A stretch of 23,480 nt of DNA, from the IMG/VR virus record IMGVR_UViG_3300025286_000145, positions 1 to 23,480 of that record. One strand, 5' to 3'. Positions within the stretch are counted from its first letter, which is position 1; each line of letters starts with the position of its first letter. The notes under the pieces were generated by a model. That model made no database searches, was not told the origin of the DNA, and saw nothing but the letters and a program-made list of their open reading frames with translations. The DNA is from a virus. This document shows, in pieces, positions 1 through 7,174 of this stretch. Both the position numbers and the translations under genes were made by a program.

Positions 1-1
1 G

Positions 2-295
2 ATCGGCAGCGGATTCAATCGACTGGACGTGCTGGGGGTGACATCACGGCGTTATAGCAGCAAGGCGGTGGGGCGCGGTTTTCGGCCTGGCGACGGGTTC
101 TTGCACTACAGCACGGGCGAGGGGTTAGTGATAGCGCGCGGACGCAATGGGCACGGGGAAAAGGTGTATCACCTGCGCGAGATGCGCCCAGCAGAGCGCG
201 CAATTTTAAAGGCTGGCATCTGCACCGCCGAGCGCGAGCTGCGCTGGCGGCACAATTCATACTGTGAAGACGCACGCCGGGCGGCGATGCGATGA
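2..295 (+). CDS. 3' end of an unrecognised phage gene (partial)
   Basis: This reading frame is open from the left edge of the window to a stop at 293-295, so the gene begins upstream. A GTG at 29 is possible but has no convincing ribosome binding site, and the frame is open before it. The visible 97 residues are basic and soluble, with a glycine-rich stretch (GFRPGDGFLHY) and an Arg/Glu-rich helical end. There is no membrane segment and no motif I recognise. The codon pattern resembles the downstream genes, and the next gene's leader begins inside its last codons, which suggests one operon. I do not know its function. Confidence 0.5.
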   Translation: MGSGFNRLDVLGVTSRRYSSKAVGRGFRPGDGFLHYSTGEGLVIARGRNGHGEKVYHLREMRPAERAILKAGICTAERELRWRHNSYCEDARRAAMR

Positions 296-318
296 TGAAA
301 TACGAAAGGGAGACAACC

Positions 319-921
319 ATGCGAAGAGACTACTTGACGATCGTGTTGGGAATGGCGTTTATGGGTGGCGCAGTTACGAGCATCGTGATATACGTAGGGG
401 GCCTATTCATGCCGCAGCCGGTGATTGCGGCAGCAGCGCCAACGGACACGCTACCGGCGCCGAAGGTGGTTACAGTGATCGCGCCCACGGCGACGATAGT
501 GCCCACGGCAGCACCCACGCCGACAGCTGAACCAGTGCTGCGCGCTCGCCTCAGCCATTACTGGCCGCCGTATGGGCCGCCGAATTGCCATTCTGAAAAT
601 TGGACTGGTACAGAATGCACCACATACTTGACCGATGGGCGCATCTGGGAACATTGGAGCTATTGGGAGAATATCGGCGTGGCCTGTCCGGTGCGGTTTG
701 CGCTTGGCACGAAGTTCAAGATCGACGGCTTCGGCTCTGGTATCTGGACGTGCGTCGACCGCGGCGGGGCTATATCCGTTCTCAACGACGAGGAACAGAC
801 GTTCTTTCTTGATCTGTTGACGCGAGAGCAGCCCTATATCCCACCGAGCGAGGCTGAGGTAATATATGACCAACACAGCCCCCACGGTTCGCTGGTGGTG
901 ACGGTCACGATAATGGATTAG
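319..921 (+). CDS. Membrane-anchored double-psi-beta-barrel / 3D-domain-like protein
   Basis: The protein has 200 residues. I chose ATG 319 over ATG 292 because AAAGGGAGAC lies just before it and the hydrophobic segment then starts at residue 6. Residues 6-30 form a membrane anchor or uncleaved signal. Residues 41-74 are a Pro/Thr/Ala-rich linker. Residues 75 to the end form a compact cysteine-bearing domain. Its SHYWPP, NC..., GTKF and CVDRGG elements resemble the 3D/RlpA-like double-psi beta-barrel family, whose members act on or bind peptidoglycan (family knowledge). The aspartate of CVDRGG is the expected conserved acid. It probably sits outside the membrane and helps in lysis or wall remodelling (inference). 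Small membrane-protein genes follow. The linker style is common, from memory, in Chloroflexota secreted proteins. Confidence 0.6.
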   Translation: MRRDYLTIVLGMAFMGGAVTSIVIYVGGLFMPQPVIAAAAPTDTLPAPKVVTVIAPTATIVPTAAPTPTAEPVLRARLSHYWPPYGPPNCHSENWTGTECTTYLTDGRIWEHWSYWENIGVACPVRFALGTKFKIDGFGSGIWTCVDRGGAISVLNDEEQTFFLDLLTREQPYIPPSEAEVIYDQHSPHGSLVVTVTIMD

Positions 922-924
922 GAA

Positions 925-1074
925 TTGACAACAGAAGAGAAATCTGGTACAACGGACAAGAATATCAACGTGCTCATGCAAGCCATTCGGCGCGCGTTGC
1001 TGCTGGCGGTGTCTGCGATAGACACATTTCTAGCGGCAAGCCCCCCGGCTGAGGAGCAGAGCACCACAGAATAA
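925..1074 (+). CDS. Small conserved-type phage protein, 49 aa, with a hydrophobic helix
   Basis: A short frame opens at TTG 925, three bases after the previous stop, with TAGGA just upstream, and ends at TAA 1072-1074. The product has a polar Thr/Glu-rich start, then a basic patch (AIRRALLLA) running into an amphipathic or hydrophobic helix of about residues 20-40, then an acidic tail. I recall short phage proteins of this shape next to holin genes, but I cannot name the family. It could be a peripheral membrane lysis helper. The start codon is uncertain because TTG is unusual and the binding site is weak. Confidence 0.5.
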   Translation: MTTEEKSGTTDKNINVLMQAIRRALLLAVSAIDTFLAASPPAEEQSTTE

Positions 1075-1100
1075 ACACTAAAAGCCCCCCTGGGCTGACC

Positions 1101-1139
1101 AGCGCGGCAACCGTATAAGCGGCTATCGCGCTTTTTATT
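1101..1139 (+). terminator. Intrinsic terminator
   Basis: AGCGCG (1101-1106) pairs with CGCGCT (1127-1132), with an inner CCG/CGG pairing at about 1111-1122. The stem runs straight into TTTTTATTT. A smaller hairpin (AGCCC/GGGCT, 1083-1096) precedes it. It lies between the 49-aa gene and the holin-like gene, so it may cut down readthrough into the packaging genes or mark the end of a lysis transcript. Confidence 0.65.
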
Positions 1140-1156
1140 TAAGGAGATCACATCCT

Positions 1157-1342
1157 ATGAAACTGAAAACGATAATTAGAAGCAGGAAGTTCTGGGTTTT
1201 GGTGGCATCGCTGGTGGCTGTGGCCGCTGGCTATTTTCAAGGGCAGATCGATATGTGGCAGGCCATTCAGAGTGCGGTGGGCGCAGGCGCTGCGTATTCC
1301 GTGGCGACGGGAATAGAGAGTGGGTTGCACCAGATTGGCTGA
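1157..1342 (+). CDS. Small holin-like membrane protein, 61 aa
   Basis: The start ATG follows a strong AAGGAG site at 1140-1145. The product has a basic N-terminus (KLKTIIRSRKFW), one clear membrane helix at about residues 12-30 and a second weakly hydrophobic, Ala/Gly-rich stretch at about 38-55. A short charged start before one or two helices is typical of small phage holins, which open the inner membrane for the endolysin (family knowledge). A second candidate holin lies beside the endolysin at 19124, so this one may have another role, such as an anti-holin or minor membrane protein. Confidence 0.5.
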   Translation: MKLKTIIRSRKFWVLVASLVAVAAGYFQGQIDMWQAIQSAVGAGAAYSVATGIESGLHQIG

Positions 1343-1375
1343 CTGACAATGGACGCATGAAAACAATCAGCTTAA

Positions 1376-1498
1376 ATGCTGACTATCGACACGGTGGCGG
1401 CACTGTTGTGCGGTGTGGTTATCGTGTACACATTCTATCTGGGCGCGCGCGTGGATGCGCTACTTCGTGACATCCACGAACGGAACAAACGGCGCTAA
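1376..1498 (+). CDS. Single-pass membrane miniprotein, 40 aa
   Basis: This short frame starts at ATG 1376. Residues 5-22 are hydrophobic (VAALLCGVVIVYTFYLG), followed by a charged, basic tail ending in KRR. That gives an outside N-terminus and a cytoplasmic C-terminus if the positive-inside rule holds. No strong binding site is visible. Its last 32 bases overlap the start of the ParB-like gene in another frame, so the two may be translationally coupled. The function is unknown. The clean membrane-then-basic-tail layout is the main reason to believe it is a gene. Confidence 0.45.
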   Translation: MLTIDTVAALLCGVVIVYTFYLGARVDALLRDIHERNKRR

Positions 1499-2267
1499 AC
1501 GCATTGGCAAGATTGCTGACCTGAAGCCGGACAGTAAGAACGCCAACATGGGAACGCAGCGCGGGCGCGGCTTGCTGGAGAAGTCCCTGCGGCAATACGG
1601 CGCGGGGCGTTCTGTGTTGGCAGATCGTGAGGGCAACCTAATCGCTGGAAACAAGACTGTAGACGTGGCGGCTGAGATCGACCTGCCTGTGCGCGTGGTT
1701 CAGACTGACGGGAACGAACTGGTGGTGGTTCAGCGCACCGACCTTGACCTGGACAGCAGCGAAGGGCGCGGTCTGGCGATAGCAGATAACCGAACCGGCG
1801 AGACGGGGCTGGAGTGGAACACCGAGGCGCTGCTTGACCTGTCGGCCAGCGGTATCGTCGATCTTGAGGAGTTCTGGAAGCCGGGAGAGTTGGAGGAATT
1901 GTTAGGGCATGAGGAAGATTACTACACCAAGAAGGTCACGCCCATAGTTTATGAGCCAAATGGTGAAAAGCCTGATGTGTCTGAGTTGTGTGACCTCTCC
2001 AAAACAGAGGCGCTGATTGAGAATATCGAGAATAGCCAAGAGCTGGACGAGGAAGAAAAGAGGTTTTTGATACACGCAGCACACAGGCACACTGTTTTTA
2101 ATTATGCAAAGGTGGCTGACTTTTATGCACACAGCAGCCCAACTGTGCAGGAGCTGATGCAGCAGTCAGTGCTGGTGCTGATTGATGTTGACAGGGCAAT
2201 AGAGCTGGGGTACATGAAGTTGACTGATGCCCTTATTGATGTGATGGGGGAAGACTATGCAGAGTGA
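1467..2267 (+). CDS. ParB/Srx-like N-terminal domain protein with a second C-terminal module
   Basis: I chose GTG 1467, giving 266 residues, because earlier codons only read through the overlapping miniprotein. Residues 10-120 match the ParB-like nucleotide-binding/nuclease fold of phage proteins: KIADLKPD, GxRGRGLLEKSLRQYGAGRSVLAD and LIAGNKT are the usual signature blocks. Residues from about 132 on form an acidic, helical module rich in Glu, Tyr and Phe. From memory, such proteins are often found just before the TET-associated-type glycosyltransferase found next here. The stop overlaps that gene by 11 bases. By hand count, bases 1561-1860 are about 64% GC and 1861-2100 about 46%, so the second module seems to have a different origin. 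The exact activity is unknown. Confidence 0.7.
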   Translation: MTSTNGTNGAKRIGKIADLKPDSKNANMGTQRGRGLLEKSLRQYGAGRSVLADREGNLIAGNKTVDVAAEIDLPVRVVQTDGNELVVVQRTDLDLDSSEGRGLAIADNRTGETGLEWNTEALLDLSASGIVDLEEFWKPGELEELLGHEEDYYTKKVTPIVYEPNGEKPDVSELCDLSKTEALIENIENSQELDEEEKRFLIHAAHRHTVFNYAKVADFYAHSSPTVQELMQQSVLVLIDVDRAIELGYMKLTDALIDVMGEDYAE

Positions 2268-3117
2268 TTTTGCTGTGTTCATTATGGTGCATGGCCGACC
2301 CAAAAAGATGTGGACTTATCGCAGTCTTAGAAGGCATGGATACACTGGCAAAATCTTTTTAGTGGCAGATGATCTAGATGCAACTGTTGAGGAATATAAA
2401 CACAGGTGGGGTGACGAGTTGTTGGTGTTTGATAAGAGGAGAGCTGCGTTGGGTGTTGATGCAGGGGACAACACAGGGGACTTGCGGAGCACTTTGTTTG
2501 CGGCGAATACTATTGACGACTTGGCTGGGGCTAATGGTATAAAGCACTACATGACCATGTGCGATGACTACACCAGCTTTTTATACAAATTCGATGAAAG
2601 GCTGAAATATAAAGAGCGACCAATTAAGAATCTAGACGGTGTGGTGACTGCCCTGCTTAAATTCTACCAGGGCACCAACGCCTTGACGGTGGCAATGGCG
2701 CAGAACGGAGATTATATTGGCGGCAAGAAGAGTAAATGGGCGATGGATATTAAGTTACACCGGAAGGCTATGAATACGTTTTTGTGTAGTACGGAGCGGC
2801 CATTTCAATTTGTGGGCAGGCTGAACGAGGATGTTAATACGTACGTGAATTTAGGGGGCAAGGGTGGCTTATTCTTGACTGTTCCTAATGTGGCCATTAT
2901 TCAGCAGCGCTCGCAAAAGATGGAGGGAGGCTTGACTGATGTTTATAAAGACTTCGGAACCTATGTCAAGTCGCTTTTTTCTGTGATGTATAACCCTTCG
3001 TGCGTGAGGGTTGCGGAAATGGGACACAAGCACAGAAGACTTCACCACAGGGTAACTTGGGAGAATGCCGTGCCAAAGGTGCTGCGCCCTCAGTGTTGCG
3101 TGCCTGTGCCTGCCTGA
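2257..3117 (+). CDS. TET-associated-type glycosyltransferase (putative DNA base glycosylation)
   Basis: This 286-residue protein resembles the TAGT group of phage glycosyltransferases described near TET/JBP oxygenases and thought to add sugars to modified DNA bases. Recognisable blocks are the start FIMVHGRPKKMWTYRSLRR, GYTGKIFLVADD, the DD pair at 103-104 (YMTMCDDYTSF; the likely metal/nucleotide-sugar site), QNGDYIGG, RPFQFVGRLNEDVNTY, GGLF and a final LHHRVTWENAVPK. No oxygenase or hydroxymethylase lies in this window, so the acceptor base is unknown. The gene overlaps the ParB-like gene and is much poorer in GC than the terminase genes after it, a sign of transfer. Other glycosyltransferase roles cannot be excluded. 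Confidence 0.7.
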   Translation: MQSDFAVFIMVHGRPKKMWTYRSLRRHGYTGKIFLVADDLDATVEEYKHRWGDELLVFDKRRAALGVDAGDNTGDLRSTLFAANTIDDLAGANGIKHYMTMCDDYTSFLYKFDERLKYKERPIKNLDGVVTALLKFYQGTNALTVAMAQNGDYIGGKKSKWAMDIKLHRKAMNTFLCSTERPFQFVGRLNEDVNTYVNLGGKGGLFLTVPNVAIIQQRSQKMEGGLTDVYKDFGTYVKSLFSVMYNPSCVRVAEMGHKHRRLHHRVTWENAVPKVLRPQCCVPVPA

Positions 3118-3142
3118 TCTGCTTTGACACATTTGACATAAA

Positions 3143-3493
3143 ATGGCGCGATTGAATGGCTGGAAACCGACGTTCATTGAGGCACTCCGCAAGAGTGGAA
3201 ATGTGCGCGCATCATGTCAGGCGGCAGGCATAACCAGGCAGGCGGCGTATCATGCGCGGGGCAAGTTGCCGACATTCCGCGAGGCCTGGGATCACGCGCT
3301 GGCCGACGCGGTGGACGTTCTGGAGATGACCGCCTGGAAACGGGCGCAGGAGTATTCGGACGGGTTGATCAAGTTCCTGCTGAAGGCGCACCGTCGCGAG
3401 CTTTACGGCGACCACATGCGCCAGGAGATAAGCGGCAGGGATGGGGCGGCAATCGAGCTGGTTGTGAACTGGGACGGCGACGATGACAGTTAG
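3143..3493 (+). CDS. terS: Terminase small subunit
   Basis: This 116-residue protein sits directly before the large terminase and overlaps it by 11 bases. The N-terminal part (GNVRASCQAAGITRQAAYHARGK, about residues 19-41) is a helix-turn-helix of the kind that recognises phage DNA for packaging. The middle is helical, with an SDGLIKFLLKAHRRELYGD block typical of small terminase subunits. The acidic C-terminus ends in DGDDDS. In the family, a ring of these subunits marks the packaging site and feeds DNA to TerL. GC content returns here to the level of the head genes. Confidence 0.8.
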   Translation: MARLNGWKPTFIEALRKSGNVRASCQAAGITRQAAYHARGKLPTFREAWDHALADAVDVLEMTAWKRAQEYSDGLIKFLLKAHRRELYGDHMRQEISGRDGAAIELVVNWDGDDDS

Positions 3494-4670
3494 GCTGGAC
3501 GCTAAACCGCACGCAGGCCAACAGAAGGTACACGGGCATCCGGCCCGCTTTCGCGTTCTGGCAGGTGGCCGCCGCTGGGGAAAAACACGACTGGGTGTAT
3601 ACGAATCGATGGAGACAGCGTTCGATGGTGGCCGCGCGTGGTGGGTTGCACCGAGCTACAAGATGGGCGCAGTGGGCTGGCGCCCTATATCGCGCATCGG
3701 CGCATCCATTCCGGGCGCAGAGGTGAAACACACGGAGCGACTGGTGACTGTGCCGAACGGCGGCTCAGTGCAGGTGCGATCCGCAGATGAGCCCGACAGC
3801 TTACGCGGAGAAGGACTAGATTATTGCGTAATGGATGAGTGTGCATTTATGAGTGAGCGCGCGTGGTCAGAGAGCATCCGGCCCAGCCTGAGCGATAGGA
3901 GCGGCACCGCGTTGTTCATCAGTACGCCGAAAGGTCGTAACTGGTTCTGGCGCTTGCACCAGCGCGGGCAGGAGGATGGCGGCAGCTGGAAGTCGTTCAG
4001 TTTTCCCACCAGCGATAACCCGCACATCCCAGCAGACGAGATCGAGGCGGCGCGGCATGATTTGCCGGAGCGCATATTCGCCCAAGAGTACGGGGCGCAG
4101 TTCTTGGAGGATGGCGGCGGAGTGTTCCGGCGTGTTCTAGATGCGGTGAACGGCGACAGCGTGCCGGATAGCGGTCAGTATGTTGTCGGCTGTGACTGGG
4201 GAAGGGTTTCCGATGCGACCGTATTCTGCGTGGTGGAGATCAACAGCGGATGCGTGGTGGAGTTAGACCGCATGGTGAAGACAGATTACCAGACGCAGGT
4301 GAGCCGCCTGCACGCGCTCTGGGGGCGCTATCCGGGCGCGGAGATCATTGCTGAAACTAACGCTATGGGTGGCCCCATTGTCGAGGCGTTGCAGAATGCC
4401 GGACTGCCGGTTACGCCATTCAATACCACCAACCAGAGCAAGGGGCAGATCATTGACGGGCTGGCGCTGGGGTTCGAGCGCGGCGACATCCACATCCCAC
4501 GCGACCCCACGCTGATCGGCGAGCTGCAGGCGTATGAGAGCAAGAGACTAACGAGCGGCGCGATGCGGTACAGTGCGCCGGAGGGCATGCATGACGACAC
4601 AGTGATGGCGCTGGCGTTGGCCTGGAGTGCGCGTGAGGATGCCGGGCCGCTGGTTCTGATGCAGGTGTGA
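3483..4670 (+). CDS. terL: Terminase large subunit
   Basis: The packaging motor ATPase-nuclease has 395 residues. The Walker A motif is GGRRWGKT at 28-35. Walker B is DYCVMDE, with D118 and E119. An FISTPKG coupling motif follows. The RNase H-like nuclease domain shows the expected acids: D238 in VGCDWGR, E291 in IIAETNA and D371/D372 in MHDD. Together these mark a complete, active two-domain enzyme that threads DNA through the portal and cuts it at the end of packaging. It is somewhat short compared with many TerL proteins, mainly because the N-terminus starts close to Walker A. Its start codon overlaps terS. Confidence 0.95.
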   Translation: MTVRLDAKPHAGQQKVHGHPARFRVLAGGRRWGKTRLGVYESMETAFDGGRAWWVAPSYKMGAVGWRPISRIGASIPGAEVKHTERLVTVPNGGSVQVRSADEPDSLRGEGLDYCVMDECAFMSERAWSESIRPSLSDRSGTALFISTPKGRNWFWRLHQRGQEDGGSWKSFSFPTSDNPHIPADEIEAARHDLPERIFAQEYGAQFLEDGGGVFRRVLDAVNGDSVPDSGQYVVGCDWGRVSDATVFCVVEINSGCVVELDRMVKTDYQTQVSRLHALWGRYPGAEIIAETNAMGGPIVEALQNAGLPVTPFNTTNQSKGQIIDGLALGFERGDIHIPRDPTLIGELQAYESKRLTSGAMRYSAPEGMHDDTVMALALAWSAREDAGPLVLMQV

Positions 4671-4680
4671 GGAACGACTA

Positions 4681-6021
4681 ATGGCGGGACTACGCACTAA
4701 AACAATATTGGAAGAAGGGGCACTCAAGGCGATCGTCGGCATTCCGGGATGGGCCGAGGACTTCAACGAGACGGCCGCAGGCAGCGCCAACGACCCCGTG
4801 AGCGCGTGGGCCACTGTGCCGTTGCTGTACCGGGCGGTGAGCCTGCGGGCCAGCAGTTTGAGCAGCGTTCCGTTCGTGGTATTCAAGGGCGAGCAGGAAG
4901 TCGAGTGGCCGCTAGAGCCAGACTTGCAGACCATCATTTACGCGCTGGAGTTGGGGTTGTTATTGACCGGCGCGGCCTATGGCCTGAAGCAGTACGTGGG
5001 GCGCGTGATGACTGGGGTGCAGGTGCTGAACCCGACGACAGTGAAATGGTCGCACAAGCGCGGCGAGGATCACTTCACCCAGCGGGTGGGCAGTCAGACG
5101 TATGGCCCGTGGGGGCCTGACATAGTTATGGCACTCCGCGAACCATCGATGACCGCTGATACAGGCGCGGGGCTTGCTCCGGCGCAGGTGGCTCTGCAGG
5201 CTTCCAAGCTGCGTTTCAATATGGACGAGTTCGCGAGCCAGTTCTTCGCTAATGGCGCCCAACCCGCTACTCTCATTACTACAACTTCGAATCCTGGCCA
5301 AGTGGAAATGGAGCGGGCGCAGAACTTCTTCCGGCGCAGAATGTCGGGCGTGAGCAATGCCTGGCGCGCCCTCCTGATGCGCGGTGATCTGAAGGTCACC
5401 ACACTCACACCAGAGCTAAAGAGTATGGGCATGAAAGAGCTGGCCGCCCATGTCGCCTTGGACATCGGTGCGGCGCTTGGGGTTCCGAGATCCGTTTTAG
5501 AATCGGACGCCGCCAATTACGCCACGAGCCAGACGGACATGCAATCGTTCTGGCACATGACAATACGCCCGCGTCTGCCGATGTACGAGAACGCCATCAA
5601 TATACAGCTCTTGGCTGGAACAGACTATACGCTCCAGTTCGCACCAGAACAGCTTGACGTATTCCAGGAAGACGAAACCATCCGCGCCGCATCGCTGCTC
5701 CAACTGGTGCAGGCGGGCGTGCCGCTGGATGATGCGATGCTGATGCTGGGATATGACCCCATCGAGAACAGGCCAGAGCCAGAGGCCGAGCAGGTGGTGG
5801 AAGAGGAACCAGAAGATGCACTGGTGGAGAGCGAGCTGGCGACGTGGCAGCGGTACGCGCTGCGCAACCTGAGCAAGAACGGCAAGAGCCGCCCATTTCA
5901 GGTGCAGCACATTCGCGGCGCGGTTGCCGGCGCGATTGAAGGGGCGTTGCAGGGCGCGGAGAACGCGGACGAGGTGCGCGATATCTTCGGTGGCGCGTGG
6001 GCGTGGCATGGCTGGCCCTGA
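4681..6021 (+). CDS. Portal protein (HK97-type)
   Basis: A 446-residue protein ten bases after terL, with a GAGGAA site before ATG 4681. Its layout fits the phage portal family: an N-terminal ATVPLLYRAVSLRASSLSSVPF helix block, a central beta-rich wing with LLLTGAAYGL and YGPWGPDIVMALREP, a long helical stem region with NFFRRRMSGVSNAWRALLM, then DIGAALGVPRSVLE and the FAPEQLDVFQEDE end typical of the family. The C-terminal 90 residues are acidic, then basic. Twelve copies form the ring through which DNA enters (family knowledge). Its stop overlaps the next start as TGATG. Confidence 0.92.
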   Translation: MAGLRTKTILEEGALKAIVGIPGWAEDFNETAAGSANDPVSAWATVPLLYRAVSLRASSLSSVPFVVFKGEQEVEWPLEPDLQTIIYALELGLLLTGAAYGLKQYVGRVMTGVQVLNPTTVKWSHKRGEDHFTQRVGSQTYGPWGPDIVMALREPSMTADTGAGLAPAQVALQASKLRFNMDEFASQFFANGAQPATLITTTSNPGQVEMERAQNFFRRRMSGVSNAWRALLMRGDLKVTTLTPELKSMGMKELAAHVALDIGAALGVPRSVLESDAANYATSQTDMQSFWHMTIRPRLPMYENAINIQLLAGTDYTLQFAPEQLDVFQEDETIRAASLLQLVQAGVPLDDAMLMLGYDPIENRPEPEAEQVVEEEPEDALVESELATWQRYALRNLSKNGKSRPFQVQHIRGAVAGAIEGALQGAENADEVRDIFGGAWAWHGWP

Positions 6022-6704
6022 TGTTATCAGACCGCAAGCGGGCGCAGCTGGAGCGCGAGCTGGCGAAAACCATCAGCTCGCTGGAAGGCAGGCAGGCCCG
6101 CCAGCTGCTCAAGATATTGGGCGACCCGCCGAAACTGGATGACATTACGCTGGAGTTATGGGAAACAATGGGAAAGGAAATGCTGGGAGTGCTTACACCC
6201 GCCACTATTAATACGTCGCTGCTGGCCGCCGAGAACGTGGTAAACAGTATCCCTATCGGCGTAAACTGGGACATGGTGAACCAGCGCGCTGCAAGCTGGG
6301 CGAGCACGCATAACAGCCGTGTGGTGCGCGAGATGTATGGCAACACCAGCCAAGCCGCCCGCGATATGGTGGCGGACTTTTACGAGCAGGGATTATCGGT
6401 GGGCGACCTGCGCCGCCGACTACAACAGCGGTTTGGCCCGATGCACAGCGAGATGGTGGCGGTGACAGAAGTGACCGCCGCTGCGGTGGAGGGCGGGAGA
6501 ATTGTGGCCGACGAGTTAGCAGCCGAGGGCGTCACGATGATCGAGAGCTGGGTAACACAGCGTGATGAGCGCGTCTGCCCTATCTGTTATCCGCGTGACG
6601 GGAAAGTGCTGGGTGATGGCTGGACGAGGATAGACGGGCCGCCCGCGCATATTCGGTGCAGATGTGACACCGCATACAAGCTGCCACCTATGGAGACAGA
6701 ATGA
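6021..6704 (+). CDS. Minor head / head morphogenesis protein (Mu gpF / SPP1 gp7-like)
   Basis: I chose ATG 6021, which overlaps the portal stop by one base, giving 227 residues. GTG 5997 is possible but has no advantage. The N-terminal half is helical. The C-terminal half carries the family signature: VTEVTAAAVEGGR, then VTQRDERVCPIC, and the end PPAHIRCRCDTAY. The four cysteines and histidine of CPIC...HxRCRC look able to bind a metal. Family members are found inside the capsid near the portal and can enter the cell with the DNA. The position between portal and capsid is usual. Confidence 0.82.
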   Translation: MLSDRKRAQLERELAKTISSLEGRQARQLLKILGDPPKLDDITLELWETMGKEMLGVLTPATINTSLLAAENVVNSIPIGVNWDMVNQRAASWASTHNSRVVREMYGNTSQAARDMVADFYEQGLSVGDLRRRLQQRFGPMHSEMVAVTEVTAAAVEGGRIVADELAAEGVTMIESWVTQRDERVCPICYPRDGKVLGDGWTRIDGPPAHIRCRCDTAYKLPPMETE

Positions 6705-7174
6705 CAAGCCTCCGGCTAGAGGGTGCAGAGAGACTGAAGCGGAAATTGGCTGCCGTAGAAAAAGGTGCGCGCGTGGGATTAAAGGCTGCCGCATTGCATG
6801 TGCAAGGGGAGCTTAAAAACACCAAGCCGCCAGCGTCAAGCGCGCACCGGCCACAGCCATTCAAGACGAACAAGCAACGGCGCGGGTTCTTCGCCAAGCT
6901 ACGCAGCGGACAGATTCAGGTTCCGTACCGCCGCCGCATTTCGCCGGGGAGCCAAGACATAACCCACAGCTGGACGCAGAAAGCCGAGCGGCGTGGACTG
7001 CGGCAGGTAGTTGGAACGAACGTTAGCTACGCCAGTTTTGTACAGGGGCCACACCAGACCAGCTATCATCGCAAGACGGGCTGGAAAACAGAAGCCCAAA
7101 TTTTACAAGCGGAGCGCTCCCTTATTGAACGGCATATCATGCAATCAATCGAACGCGAGATGAGGAAAACATAA
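6701..7174 (+). CDS. HK97 gp10-like protein (tail completion / head-tail joining type)
   Basis: This 157-residue basic protein starts on an ATGA overlap with the minor head gene and ends on an ATG overlap with the protease-capsid gene. The start (MTSLRLEGAERLKRKLAAVEKGAR followed by a long helix LKAAALHVQGELK) and the late block VGTNVSYASFVQGPHQTSYH resemble gp10-like proteins, which join heads to tails. The middle (RRGFFAKLRSGQIQ) is unusually basic. Its place before the capsid gene rather than among the connectors is uncommon. The family match is from motif pattern only. Confidence 0.6.
   Translation: MTSLRLEGAERLKRKLAAVEKGARVGLKAAALHVQGELKNTKPPASSAHRPQPFKTNKQRRGFFAKLRSGQIQVPYRRRISPGSQDITHSWTQKAERRGLRQVVGTNVSYASFVQGPHQTSYHRKTGWKTEAQILQAERSLIERHIMQSIEREMRKT

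Noticed and set aside
451-981. Minus-strand frame of 176 aa
   Set aside because: It is antisense to the barrel-like secreted protein and its small neighbour; nothing in it resembles a domain.
5597-6346. Minus-strand frame of 249 aa
   Set aside because: It lies opposite the portal and minor head genes, both well supported. Its Arg/Pro/Ser-rich composition is typical of antisense GC-rich frames.
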